Shown: one piece after another, positions 39,090-47,001 of the stretch
Layout of the letters: each line of letters starts with the position of its first letter
Numbering within the stretch: the first letter of the stretch is position 1
Assembly (NCBI GenBank): GCA_963820545.1
Contig: CAWGAJ010000001.1
Coordinates: 2,294,001 to 2,358,000, forward strand
Direction of reading: 5' to 3'
Origin: CAWGAJ01 sp963820545
Lineage (GTDB): Bacteria > Planctomycetota > Planctomycetia > Pirellulales > Thermoguttaceae
DNA length: 64,000 nt
Made by a program: the position numbers and the translations under genes
The notes under the pieces: model-generated
Seen by the model: only the letters and a program-made list of their open reading frames with translations
The model's database searches: none
What the model was told of the DNA's origin: nothing

Positions 39090-39583
39090 CAATCAGCGGA
39101 TTTGGCGATGGATATATCAGCGGCATTCCAGTGACTCTATCCGTTTTGAATAATACTTATGTTTTGGATTTAGATGTCACATCATCAGGCGCGGCTTGCA
39201 TATACTTTATTCTTTTCGATCCTCCTATACAGATCGGAGATGATCCGTATGAGTATGTTAATGATCTCTATTTATATATGAGCGGCAAGGGACAAGGTTT
39301 CATTGGCTTTGGTAGTAGCATCGGTATCGGCTGCTTTACCAATGGATCAATAACAATGGATAGCACTTGTAACTCAGGATATAGAATAGGCACTTTTCAA
39401 AATGTGTTGACTTGCCCGAATGGTCCAAATCCACCACCAGAAAATCGCGGCGGGTGCATCTATTATGGATTCATTTTCGATCAAGAGGCTTATGATAATT
39501 CAGGTGGTCTTGAGGGTTGGTGTGAATGTACGGATGAACCGTGGTGCGGCGCGACTATATCAGTTTCAGATTATGGCGGGTGA
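39074..39583 (+). CDS. Cys/Gly-rich surface-type protein
   Basis: 169 residues from ATG 39074, which overlaps the stop of the large protein; an earlier in-frame start near 39053 is possible. Beta-rich with Gly repeats (KGQGFIGFGSSIGIGCF) and paired Cys near the end (GWCECTDEPWCGA). No signal peptide. Same composition as its neighbours, so probably part of the same appendage or adhesin. Family unknown. Confidence 0.45.
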   Translation: MRKEVAISGFGDGYISGIPVTLSVLNNTYVLDLDVTSSGAACIYFILFDPPIQIGDDPYEYVNDLYLYMSGKGQGFIGFGSSIGIGCFTNGSITMDSTCNSGYRIGTFQNVLTCPNGPNPPPENRGGCIYYGFIFDQEAYDNSGGLEGWCECTDEPWCGATISVSDYGG

Positions 39584-39586
39584 TGA

Positions 39587-40486
39587 ATGGCTCTTTGCAA
39601 ACCAGTAATCATAACCGATCAGCCTCCCCCCGCCGAGTTGCCGGATAATTCCGTTTATTGGCAGTGCCCCGTTTGCAAGGAAAGCTACTGGCGTAAAAAG
39701 CCAATGGTGATGCAATGCCGGGATCGGAGCAAGCCCCTTCCTCCGCCCTCCGATTCGATTGTACAAAAACAAAAAGCCATAAACAGGGAAATGCGAGGAG
39801 TGATCAGCGAGGAAGAAAAAAAGGCCAGAGAGCGGGAATTATTTTTTCTCGTTTATCAATATCTCGCCCTGGACTTGCCGCATGTCTTGGAAAATGAAGT
39901 AATCGAGAGGATAAAAGTTTGCCGCCAATGTGAAAAGTATAGGTGGTCCTATTGTACTAAACTGGCGGTAGGTTGCGGCTGTCAGGGTGCGAATCAATTT
40001 ATGATTTATCTCGCCCGCGCCGTGACAGCAATAGAATTCAAGGGCTCGAAACAGAAGCCCGCTTTCTGTCCGAATTGGGGATGCTCAGTTATAAGTACGG
40101 AGAATTTAATTGAAAGCTGTAATAGTTTGCTATCGGAAGAGGATAAACTGAAAATTCAAAATGGACCGGGAACTATCCTATATGCCTTGATCCTGAAATA
40201 TCTCGATGAGGAAGAGGGGTTCGATTGCGGTTGCATAGAGTGGGTATCGAGGATGAATTTCTGGGGACCGGAAGGTTGCCGGAAAAATTTCGACAAAATC
40301 ATCGAAAGATTACAAGAAACGGCAAAGATAATGAAGTGGGATTTAAAAAAATGGTGGGCGCGATGGAGCATGGTTTTATCATCCATTCCCATATTTGACG
40401 TGATACAGAAAACGGCTATAGAATTTATGGTCAACTACGCTATTGATGAATCGGAAAGGCGGCTGCCATTTTGGCAATTAGGTTGA
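39587..40486 (+). CDS. Zinc-ribbon and Cys-cluster protein
   Basis: 299 residues. N-terminal CPVCKESYW and a downstream CRDRS resemble a zinc ribbon. A central cluster CRQCEKYRWSYCTKLAVGCGC and CPNWGC add more metal-binding-type Cys pairs. The C-terminal ~120 residues are helical with amphipathic stretches (IERLQETAKIMKWDLKKWWARW). Start ATG is 3 bases after the previous stop. Last gene of the surface-protein block; possibly an assembly chaperone or tip-capping protein. No family recognised. Confidence 0.45.
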   Translation: MALCKPVIITDQPPPAELPDNSVYWQCPVCKESYWRKKPMVMQCRDRSKPLPPPSDSIVQKQKAINREMRGVISEEEKKARERELFFLVYQYLALDLPHVLENEVIERIKVCRQCEKYRWSYCTKLAVGCGCQGANQFMIYLARAVTAIEFKGSKQKPAFCPNWGCSVISTENLIESCNSLLSEEDKLKIQNGPGTILYALILKYLDEEEGFDCGCIEWVSRMNFWGPEGCRKNFDKIIERLQETAKIMKWDLKKWWARWSMVLSSIPIFDVIQKTAIEFMVNYAIDESERRLPFWQLG

Positions 40487-40749
40487 TTTACAGGGTTTTA
40501 GGCCATATTGACAGGCAAAAAGGAAAAGGGATAATTACAGGCGCGTTAAACTGCCGCGTGTCACCCGGCAGAGTTTGGAGAAGGTTCAATGAACCAAAAG
40601 GACCGCAACCCTCGACACCTCTGGATATGCTGCAAGGCTATCCGGCGCTTCCAAACGCGCCTAAGCAAGGGGCGTCGGGGGCTGCGGTCTTTTTATTGCG
40701 CCGTGAGCGCAACGGAAAGGCAGGATTCTATGTCTCGCCAAAAGATTAA
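40471..40749 (+). CDS. Possible small basic protein (uncertain frame)
   Basis: A frame of 92 codons from TTG 40471 overlaps the previous stop and the next start. The sequence is basic with little secondary structure. Another frame over the same DNA (from 40589) runs into the next gene, so the real start and frame here are unresolved. Confidence 0.2.
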   Translation: MAIRLIYRVLGHIDRQKGKGIITGALNCRVSPGRVWRRFNEPKGPQPSTPLDMLQGYPALPNAPKQGASGAAVFLLRRERNGKAGFYVSPKD

Positions 40750-41149
40750 AGGCGGTACAGCGATTTTTATCTGCACGGTCCCGCCGACGTTCAAACCCCA
40801 ACGATGTTGGGATGTACCCGATGAGATTCTTACCGCTTATCTGCACGCCAAGAACTTGGCAATGTCGGTCGCTCTAGGTTTCGCCCGGGTGCATAACATA
40901 GCCCAGGTGCGCGCCTTTGAGCACGGCAGCCCTATCGTAAGCTGGGCGATTGTCATTCGACACTTAAAGCCCGAGTGGAAAAACCATCCTCTAAGGGAGA
41001 ATCAAGTGGCAAATTTGCCACTTGAAACAAAGCAGGAGGAAGGGGGTGTCCCCTCTAAAGTAGATAAAGATGCAAATTTGCATCTTGCTACACAAGACGA
41101 ATCCCAAGGCCACAAAATCGCCAACGCCCAGGAAGGCGGTGCCGCATGA
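40730..41149 (+). CDS. Element protein containing twin palindromes
   Basis: 139 residues from ATG 40730, with AGGCAGGA upstream (in-frame extension to 40589 possible). Residues 1-90 form a compact alpha/beta unit (GTAIFICTVPPTFKPQRCWDVPDE). The C-terminal third contains two short repeats at protein level, VANLPLET and DANLHLAT, each encoded by a perfect DNA palindrome sharing the core GCAAATTTGC. The gene ends ATGA-coupled to the next. No family recognised. The repeats may be binding sites rather than protein features. Confidence 0.45.
   Translation: MSRQKIKGGTAIFICTVPPTFKPQRCWDVPDEILTAYLHAKNLAMSVALGFARVHNIAQVRAFEHGSPIVSWAIVIRHLKPEWKNHPLRENQVANLPLETKQEEGGVPSKVDKDANLHLATQDESQGHKIANAQEGGAA
41002..41025. 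repeat. Perfect 24-bp palindrome, core GCAAATTTGC
   Basis: Fully self-complementary from 41002 to 41025 (half-site TCAAGTGGCAAA). Lies inside a coding frame about 700 bases before the first recombinase gene. Confidence 0.85.
41067..41086. repeat. Perfect 20-bp palindrome, core GCAAATTTGC
   Basis: Fully self-complementary from 41067 to 41086 (half-site AAGATGCAAA). Its centre is 63 bases (six helical turns) from that of the neighbouring palindrome; the two share the central ten bases. Confidence 0.85.
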
Positions 41150-41457
41150 TGACCACCGCTACAATCATCCCGACCACTACGCGCTGTTGTTTGCGCATTG
41201 TCGATGACATTCTTGATGAAAGCAAATTGGTTGAAATCCAGCGGGATAAAGATTCGGTTTTAATTGATTTACTACTCATGCAAAAGACTGTTTACAAAAT
41301 ACAAAAAGCAATCAGACTTTGCATTCACATCACCCATGAAGTCATAACACTTCATTGGTGGACAGAGGATCGGGATTTTACCCGTTTGCTTATTGGAATG
41401 GCGGAAATTCCGCGAACGGTTTTGGAATGCTTGCAGAGAGGGGAGGTGTGGAAATGA
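41146..41457 (+). CDS. Small helical element protein
   Basis: 103 residues, coupled to both neighbours by overlapping start and stop codons. Helical, with a His/Trp-rich centre (CIHITHEVITLHWWTEDRDF). No family recognised. Confidence 0.4.
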   Translation: MMTTATIIPTTTRCCLRIVDDILDESKLVEIQRDKDSVLIDLLLMQKTVYKIQKAIRLCIHITHEVITLHWWTEDRDFTRLLIGMAEIPRTVLECLQRGEVWK

Positions 41458-41756
41458 TTGCACAGAATACTAATCCCCTCGCCTATGAATGGCATCGAAA
41501 GCCCAACAAATCCGGCCGATGTTCAATATGTGAATGTACTAGACCTGATATTGGCGAACATCGCGCAGTAAAACAATCGGAAAGGTGTAAGTATCATTGG
41601 CTAAAAAGAGTATGGCGCATCCCGTGGAAAACACAAACAGGGCTGGGTTTTTGTTCCCATCGAATCGCCGAAACCAACGCACGCAGGCGCAACGGAAGCT
41701 ACAAAGGTGATTATCGCAAGCGCGGCCCAATATGCCGCTTTGGGGCTTTCCCTTAG
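41454..41756 (+). CDS. Cys/His-rich small protein before the recombinases
   Basis: 100 residues from ATG 41454 (GGGGAGG upstream). A probable zinc-binding unit: CSICECTRPD...H...C.YHW within residues 20-50, then a basic tail. It overlaps the beginning of the first recombinase gene. Could be a recombination directionality or DNA-binding factor; unknown. Confidence 0.45.
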   Translation: MIAQNTNPLAYEWHRKPNKSGRCSICECTRPDIGEHRAVKQSERCKYHWLKRVWRIPWKTQTGLGFCSHRIAETNARRRNGSYKGDYRKRGPICRFGAFP

Positions 41757-42912
41757 AGATATATCTCCAAAATTAAATGTTTCCTCTGACAATCTGAGGG
41801 CAATGAAACGGGGCTATCCGTCATTGTGGAATGATGCCTATGATAAGGCCATGCAAAAGGCAATCGCAAGTGTGAGACAAGCGGCCGGGACCGATGCCAT
41901 CTTAGAAGATCACGATAAGTATATCAAAACTGTTTCCCGCGCACATAAGTGGGCGAAAATAAAAGGCGAAGCTCTTTTTCCTACCGACGGGAAAACTACC
42001 CTATCTACATTTTTCGAGGACTTCTACAAGTCTCAATGCTTATTCGATGCCCGGCCGGCAACTGTCGGCTCCTATGAAGTAGCTTTAAGGCTATGGGTGA
42101 AATATACAGGCGACCCGGCCGTGGTTAGCATAACCAACGAAACTCTAACGAGGTTTCGGGATTGTCTGCTAAAGCGGCATGGGATAAAGGGCAATAACAA
42201 GGCTAGCGGGTCAACGGTTCGATCAAAACTCCGGCACGTGCAAGCCCTCTTGGATAAATGCGGACCGGCTGGTCCGCGTAATCGAGAAGCTGTGGGATTG
42301 ATTCAACAAGTGCCCTGGTGTCGATCACCACGCGAAGAACTGCCCATACCTAAGATTGTTTCAAAGGAAAATTTGCAGGTCGTTTACAAAGCGGCGGATT
42401 TAATGAATGTCCCAAGTATCTCGGGCATCGAAGCGCCGGCATGGTGGCGGGCTCTTATCGCCATAGCCTACAATACCGGACTCCGGCGCCGGACCCTATT
42501 TTCTCTGCGCATGAGCGACATTGACTTGAAAAGGCGGATCATCGTCATTCCCGCCGAGCGGTTCAAAAGCCGCCGGCCGCATGTCATTCCGCTAAATGAA
42601 GATGCCTATATCCATTTTTTGTCGATTCGGACTGAGAGGGAACTGGTTTTCCCTTGGCCGTCAAGTAGATGGCACTTTGATAAAAATTTCCACATTCTAC
42701 AACGGCGGGCGGGCATACCTGCGATTGAATGGTTTGGGTTACATGCTTTGAGGAAAACTATCGCCACCGAACTGTGGCAGACCAATCCGCAAGCGGCCAC
42801 GCTTGCCTTGGGGCACGTTTCCGGGGTGACAACCCAAAACCATTACATCAATCCCACGGCGATCGTGGCGCAAGCAATGAACGCTATATCGGCACCCTGG
42901 GGCAAAACCTAA
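41707..42912 (+). CDS. Tyrosine recombinase 1
   Basis: 401 residues from GTG 41707. Catalytic positions are all present: first Arg in NTGLRRRTL, box II HALRKT, His in LALGHVSG, Tyr in QNHYINP. An N-terminal SAM-like core-binding domain precedes (TVGSYEVALRLWVKYTGDP). A coding-like stretch without a start codon continues in frame upstream (WVFVPIESPKPTHAGATEA), hinting that the true start is near 41614 with a frameshift in between. Two complete recombinases side by side is uncommon for one island; this one could resolve multimers or invert a segment while the next drives integration. Confidence 0.8.
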   Translation: MIIASAAQYAALGLSLRDISPKLNVSSDNLRAMKRGYPSLWNDAYDKAMQKAIASVRQAAGTDAILEDHDKYIKTVSRAHKWAKIKGEALFPTDGKTTLSTFFEDFYKSQCLFDARPATVGSYEVALRLWVKYTGDPAVVSITNETLTRFRDCLLKRHGIKGNNKASGSTVRSKLRHVQALLDKCGPAGPRNREAVGLIQQVPWCRSPREELPIPKIVSKENLQVVYKAADLMNVPSISGIEAPAWWRALIAIAYNTGLRRRTLFSLRMSDIDLKRRIIVIPAERFKSRRPHVIPLNEDAYIHFLSIRTERELVFPWPSSRWHFDKNFHILQRRAGIPAIEWFGLHALRKTIATELWQTNPQAATLALGHVSGVTTQNHYINPTAIVAQAMNAISAPWGKT

Positions 42913-42929
42913 GCATAGGAGAATCCCTT

Positions 42930-44166
42930 ATGAATGACAGAATCAAGGTCCACGTGGTCAGATACAAGGAGTGCAAGAACCTCATCTTGCGGTATCGTGA
43001 CCCGGTAACTGGCAAGCATTGCCGGAAATCTTCCGGCACGGCCAGCATAAAAGACGCCCGCAAGGCAGCGGGAACGTGGGAAGATGATCTTAACAGCGGC
43101 AAGGCCCGGGGACGGTTCAAAATCACTTGGGAAGAGTTTCGGTTGCGGTATGAGCAAGAAGTCTTGCCCAGCCTGGCACCGCGAACTGCCGACAAGGTGG
43201 ATTGCATTTTCAACACTTTGGAGCGAATCTTGCCCATAGTGAAAGATGGATTGTTGCGGGAACTGAATGCGGAGCGGATCAGCACGCTACAAGCCGAGCT
43301 CCGCAAGGCCAGCAGGGCAGAGGCGACCATAGCAAGCCACCTGGCGCACCTACACGCTGCCCTGGCGTGGGCAATGGATCAGGGGCTTATATCCGAACTG
43401 CCCAAGATCAAGAAGCCCAGGCGTGCTAGGCGCAGCGGTGGGGCCGATCCTATGAAGGGTAGGCCGATCACTACAGAAGAGTTTGAACGGATGCTGGAAA
43501 AAACTCCCACCGTGGTAGACGATGGCAAAGCCGAATCGTGGCACCACTTATTGAAAGGCTTATGGTGGAGCGGTCTGAGACTCGGGGAGGCCCTGGAATT
43601 GTATTGGGACCGTCCTGACCGGCTGTGTGTCGATCTATCCGGCAAGCGGCCGATGCTGCGGATCGTGGCCGAATTGGAAAAGGGCAACCGTGATCGACTG
43701 CTGCCCATTGCCCCTGAGTTTGCGGAGTTTTTGCTTGTTACCCCGGAATCGGATCGACGCGGCCGGGTATTCAGACCAGAAAGCCGAACACGCGGGGCTG
43801 TGCATACCCTGGATTTTGTATCCAAGACGATCTGCAAGATCGGCAAGGCAGCCGGCGTGAAGGTATCGACCAACCCCAGCACGGGCAAAGTACGTTTTGC
43901 CTCTGCCCACGATCTACGCCGTAGTTTTGGCGAGCGGTGGGCAAGCCGTATCATGCCCCAAGTGCTAATGGCCTTGATGCGACATGAGAGCATCGACACC
44001 ACGATGAGATACTATGTCGGCCGCAACGCCAACACCACGGCCGACACCGTTTGGGCAGCATACAAAAAACAGCAAGAAGGTACTGTTTTGGGTACTGTTG
44101 GGCAGAATGATACTTTTGGGGCAGGCTTTGAAAATGACTCTAACTTACTCAGTCATAACGGATTAT

Positions 44167-44168
<2 letters not shown>
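42930..44168 (+). CDS. int: Tyrosine recombinase 2 (integrase)
   Basis: 412 residues, GGAG nine bases before ATG. Catalytic set: Arg in WSGLRLGEAL, HDLRRSFG, His in LMRHESIDTT, Tyr in MRYYVGRN. N-terminal arm-binding domain (ILRYRDPVTGKHCRKSSGT) and SAM-like domain (WEEFRLRYEQEVLPSL) are visible. Its 3' end holds two GGTACTGTT repeats, and its stop codon enters the right attachment core, the normal place for the integrase of a tRNA-targeted element. It is the best candidate for the enzyme that integrates the element into tRNA-Lys. Confidence 0.85.
44079..44099. repeat. GGTACTGTT pair (candidate integrase arm sites, right)
   Basis: Copies at 44079-44087 and 44091-44099, within the integrase 3' end, matching the pair at 29223-29244 near attL. 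Confidence 0.6.
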
Positions 44169-44245
<77 letters not shown>

Positions 44246-44437
44246 AAGGTGGAAAACATTGTATCATCTCTAAGAAAACATGGAATGTCAACCCGGGAGA
44301 GGGGATAGTGGAGAGTGAAGAGTTATTCGCCCGGGGCTTTCTGGCCTTCCCCAGGGATCGTGGACGGTAGACGGTGGGCAGCAATAAGTGTTCCGGGTTC
44401 AGAAAAGTTTTCAGCAATCAGTTTTCAGTTCAGTTCC

Positions 44438-44467
44438 CTTGTTCCCACGCCGGGGCGTGGGAACAAG
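44438..44467. repeat. Perfect hairpin repeat
   Basis: CTTGTTCCCACGC and GCGTGGGAACAAG, 13-bp stem with a CGGG loop. No T-run. Related in style to the hairpin at 13505. Confidence 0.75.
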
Positions 44468-44508
44468 ACTGAGTTTATAGTTTACAATTCTGCGTTCTGC
44501 GTTCCTAA

Positions 44509-44536
44509 TTCATCCTTCATCCCTCCTCCTTCATCC
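44509..44536 (-). repeat. GGATGAA 3'-end repeat, copy 4
   Basis: Degenerate units about 20 bases past the stop of the prolyl oligopeptidase gene, in its sense orientation. Followed by AATTGTAAACTATAAACT, similar to sequence downstream of the SecA-like gene. Confidence 0.65.
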
Positions 44537-44556
44537 TTTCATTCCCTATCCCCTTA

Positions 44557-46701
44557 CTAAGGAAGTTTCACGCCCAGGTTTTTTACCAGGAAGGCCAATT
44601 GATCGGTAATTTCGTCAATTTTTTTGCTCACCGGCATGCCGCCGCCGTGGCCGGCGCGGGTTTCGACGCGGATCAGCACTGGGGCCTCGCCTGATTGGGC
44701 GCGTTGCAAGGCGGCGATAAATTTGAAACTGTGGCCGGGCACGACGCGATCGTCGGTGTCGGCGGTGGTGACCAACGTGGGCGGATAGTGCATGCCGGTC
44801 TTGACGTTGTGATAAGGCGAATAGTCCAACAGGGCTTTGAATTGCTCGGGATCGTCGGGCGAGCCGAAGTCTTCGGTCCAAGTGCGGCCTTCGGTAAACA
44901 GGTGGAAGCGCAGCATGTCCATCACACCCACGGCAGGCAGGCACGCGCCGAAGAGATACGGCCGTTGCGTCATTACCGCGCCCACGAGAAGTCCGCCGTT
45001 GCTGCCGCCTTGGATGGCTAATTTGAGAGCCTTGGTATATTTCTCCTTGATGAGCCACTGGGCGGCGGCAATGAAATCGTCGAAGACATTTTGTTTATTC
45101 AGTTTGGTGCCTGCCTGATGCCACTCCTCGCCGTATTCGCCGCCGCCGCGAAGGTTGGCCTGGGCGTAAATTCCGCCCATCTCCATCCAGGCCACGCGTC
45201 CAATGGAGAATGCCGGCAGCAATGAAATATTGTAACCACCGTAACCGTAAAGCAGGGTGGGATTGGTGCCGTCGAGTACGATGCCCTTCTTGTAGGCTAG
45301 GAACATGGGCACGCGCGTGCCGTCCTTGCTTTTGTAAAATACCTGTTTGACTTCGTAATCTTCGGGTTTAATCTTTGCTTCCGCGCGGCGGAAAAGGGTG
45401 CTTTTGCCGGTGGGTATATTGTAGTGGTAGATAGTCGGCGGCGTGGTGAAACTGGAGAACGTGTAAAAAGTTTCGCTATCGGTGCGCTTGCCGGCAAAAC
45501 CAGAAACAGTGCCGATGCCGGGAAATTTCACATCAAGGATGGATTTCCCCTCGAGGGAACAGATCTTCACTTGGGGAAGGACGTCTTTGAGATATAAGGC
45601 AATGAAGCGATCGCCGACGAAACTCAACTGTGTCAGAGTGCCTTCGGCCTGGGGGATGATTTCTTTCCATGCCGCCTTTTTTGGCTTGCGCAGGTCGATG
45701 GCCACCAGCCGGCGGCGCGGGGCGTCGACGTCGGTTTTGAAGAACAAAACCGGCCCGTCGTTGCCCACAAAAGTATATTCATTATCGAAGTTATTTATTA
45801 TTTCCACTGCCATGGCATAGGGTTCGGTCAGATCCTTAACGGCAATGCGGTAACGGTCGGAACTGCCCAGTTCGATGGTAATGACCAAGTAGCGCCCGTC
45901 GTCGCTGACTTCGCCCCGGTAGAGCCATTCGTGATGTTCGGGCCGATAGTAGACCGGCACGTCGTCCGACTGCGGCGTGCCCAACTTGTGATAATAAAGT
46001 TTGTTATCGTAATTCAATGCCTGGTATACGGCCTCGGCTTTGGGCTCCTCGAAGCGGCTGTAAAAAAAGCCTTTGCCGTCCTTGGTCCAGGCGGCCTGGG
46101 TGAACTTTGTCCACTTGAGTTCATCGGTCAGGAGTTTTCCCGTTTCGATTTCCATGACGTACCAGGTAGCCCAATCGGAACCGGCCTCGGCGCGGCTGTA
46201 GGCCACGTATTTGCCGTCGTCGCTGAAATCATACCCTTGCAGTGCGATGGTGCCGTCTTTGGACCATTTGTTGGGATCGATGAGCACTTGGGGCTTGCCA
46301 TCCAGGGTATCCAAGCGATAAAGCACCGGCTGGTTTTGCAGGCCGTCGTTTTTCAGGAAATAATATCTTCCCCCTTCTTTTCGCGCCCCGGAATACTGGG
46401 CGAAATTCCAGAGTTCGGTCAGCCGGCGGCGGATCTTTTCCCGTTCGGGAATGGTATTGAGATAATCAAAAGTGAATTTGTTTTGAGCGGTGATCCAATC
46501 GGTCACCTCCTGGGAATTGCGTACATCCGTTTCGAGCCAGCGATAGGGGTCGGGCACTTTGACGCCGTGCAGGGTATCGACTTGATCCACCCGGCGAGTC
46601 TCTGGATATTGCGGCTTATTTTCTTCGGGTGTTAACGCCGAAACAAAGACCAAAGCCAATAAACCCCCGATTATTGTGCAACTGCGATATATCAAAGACA
46701 T
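44557..46701 (-). CDS. Prolyl oligopeptidase (S9A)
   Basis: 714 residues from ATG 46701, chosen because GGAG lies upstream; the frame opens at 46719. Signal-like N-terminus (CTIIGGLLALVFVSA). Beta-propeller domain with VPDPYRWLETD and LWNFAQYSGARKEGGRYYF, then the alpha/beta-hydrolase domain: oxyanion region YGYGGYNIS, nucleophile Ser in QGGSNGGLLVG, Asp in TTADTDDRVVPGHSFKF, His in TRAGHGGG. Cleaves short peptides after Pro; probably periplasmic here. Length and motif order match the family. Single gene, with about 300 bases upstream. Confidence 0.92.
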   Translation of the reverse strand: MSLIYRSCTIIGGLLALVFVSALTPEENKPQYPETRRVDQVDTLHGVKVPDPYRWLETDVRNSQEVTDWITAQNKFTFDYLNTIPEREKIRRRLTELWNFAQYSGARKEGGRYYFLKNDGLQNQPVLYRLDTLDGKPQVLIDPNKWSKDGTIALQGYDFSDDGKYVAYSRAEAGSDWATWYVMEIETGKLLTDELKWTKFTQAAWTKDGKGFFYSRFEEPKAEAVYQALNYDNKLYYHKLGTPQSDDVPVYYRPEHHEWLYRGEVSDDGRYLVITIELGSSDRYRIAVKDLTEPYAMAVEIINNFDNEYTFVGNDGPVLFFKTDVDAPRRRLVAIDLRKPKKAAWKEIIPQAEGTLTQLSFVGDRFIALYLKDVLPQVKICSLEGKSILDVKFPGIGTVSGFAGKRTDSETFYTFSSFTTPPTIYHYNIPTGKSTLFRRAEAKIKPEDYEVKQVFYKSKDGTRVPMFLAYKKGIVLDGTNPTLLYGYGGYNISLLPAFSIGRVAWMEMGGIYAQANLRGGGEYGEEWHQAGTKLNKQNVFDDFIAAAQWLIKEKYTKALKLAIQGGSNGGLLVGAVMTQRPYLFGACLPAVGVMDMLRFHLFTEGRTWTEDFGSPDDPEQFKALLDYSPYHNVKTGMHYPPTLVTTADTDDRVVPGHSFKFIAALQRAQSGEAPVLIRVETRAGHGGGMPVSKKIDEITDQLAFLVKNLGVKLP

Positions 46702-46941
46702 TGCAAGCTCCAGGTACATATATTTGGTGCGTGATATAAGCTTATATAATACGTATTCTCAAGGGAAATAGTTCATCTATTATAGAATATAAAAGCGTAC
46801 TTTCGAGAAACGTAAGCACGCTAAGGTGTGATTGCAATCCATGGGCTGAAAAAAACAAAGTCAACGTATTAAGAAACTCTCCGCAAACAAATGGATGCTG
46901 TTTTTCCGATGGATTTGATTGATATAATCGATGGAACTCAA

Positions 46942-46989
46942 CCCTCACCCCGGCCCTCTCCCGGAGGGAGAGGGGAGTTTTCGGATAGT
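46942..46989. repeat. CCCTC hairpin repeat, copy b
   Basis: CCCTCTCCC-GGA-GGGAGAGGG at 46954-46974 with the tail AGTTTTCGGATAG; nearly identical to copy a. Lies just downstream of the RND transporter gene (- strand). The rest of 46720-46941 shows no gene. Confidence 0.75.
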
Positions 46990-47001
46990 TTCCAAGTAAT
47001 C

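Larger units (their letters stand above)
44246..44556. other. Intergenic region with dispersed repeats
   Basis: No gene. Contains GTGGACGGTAGACGGTGGGC-type sequence (about 44359-44378), a 13-bp-stem hairpin at 44438-44467, and at 44509-44536 the GGATGAA array belonging to the 3' end of the prolyl oligopeptidase gene. Confidence 0.6.
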
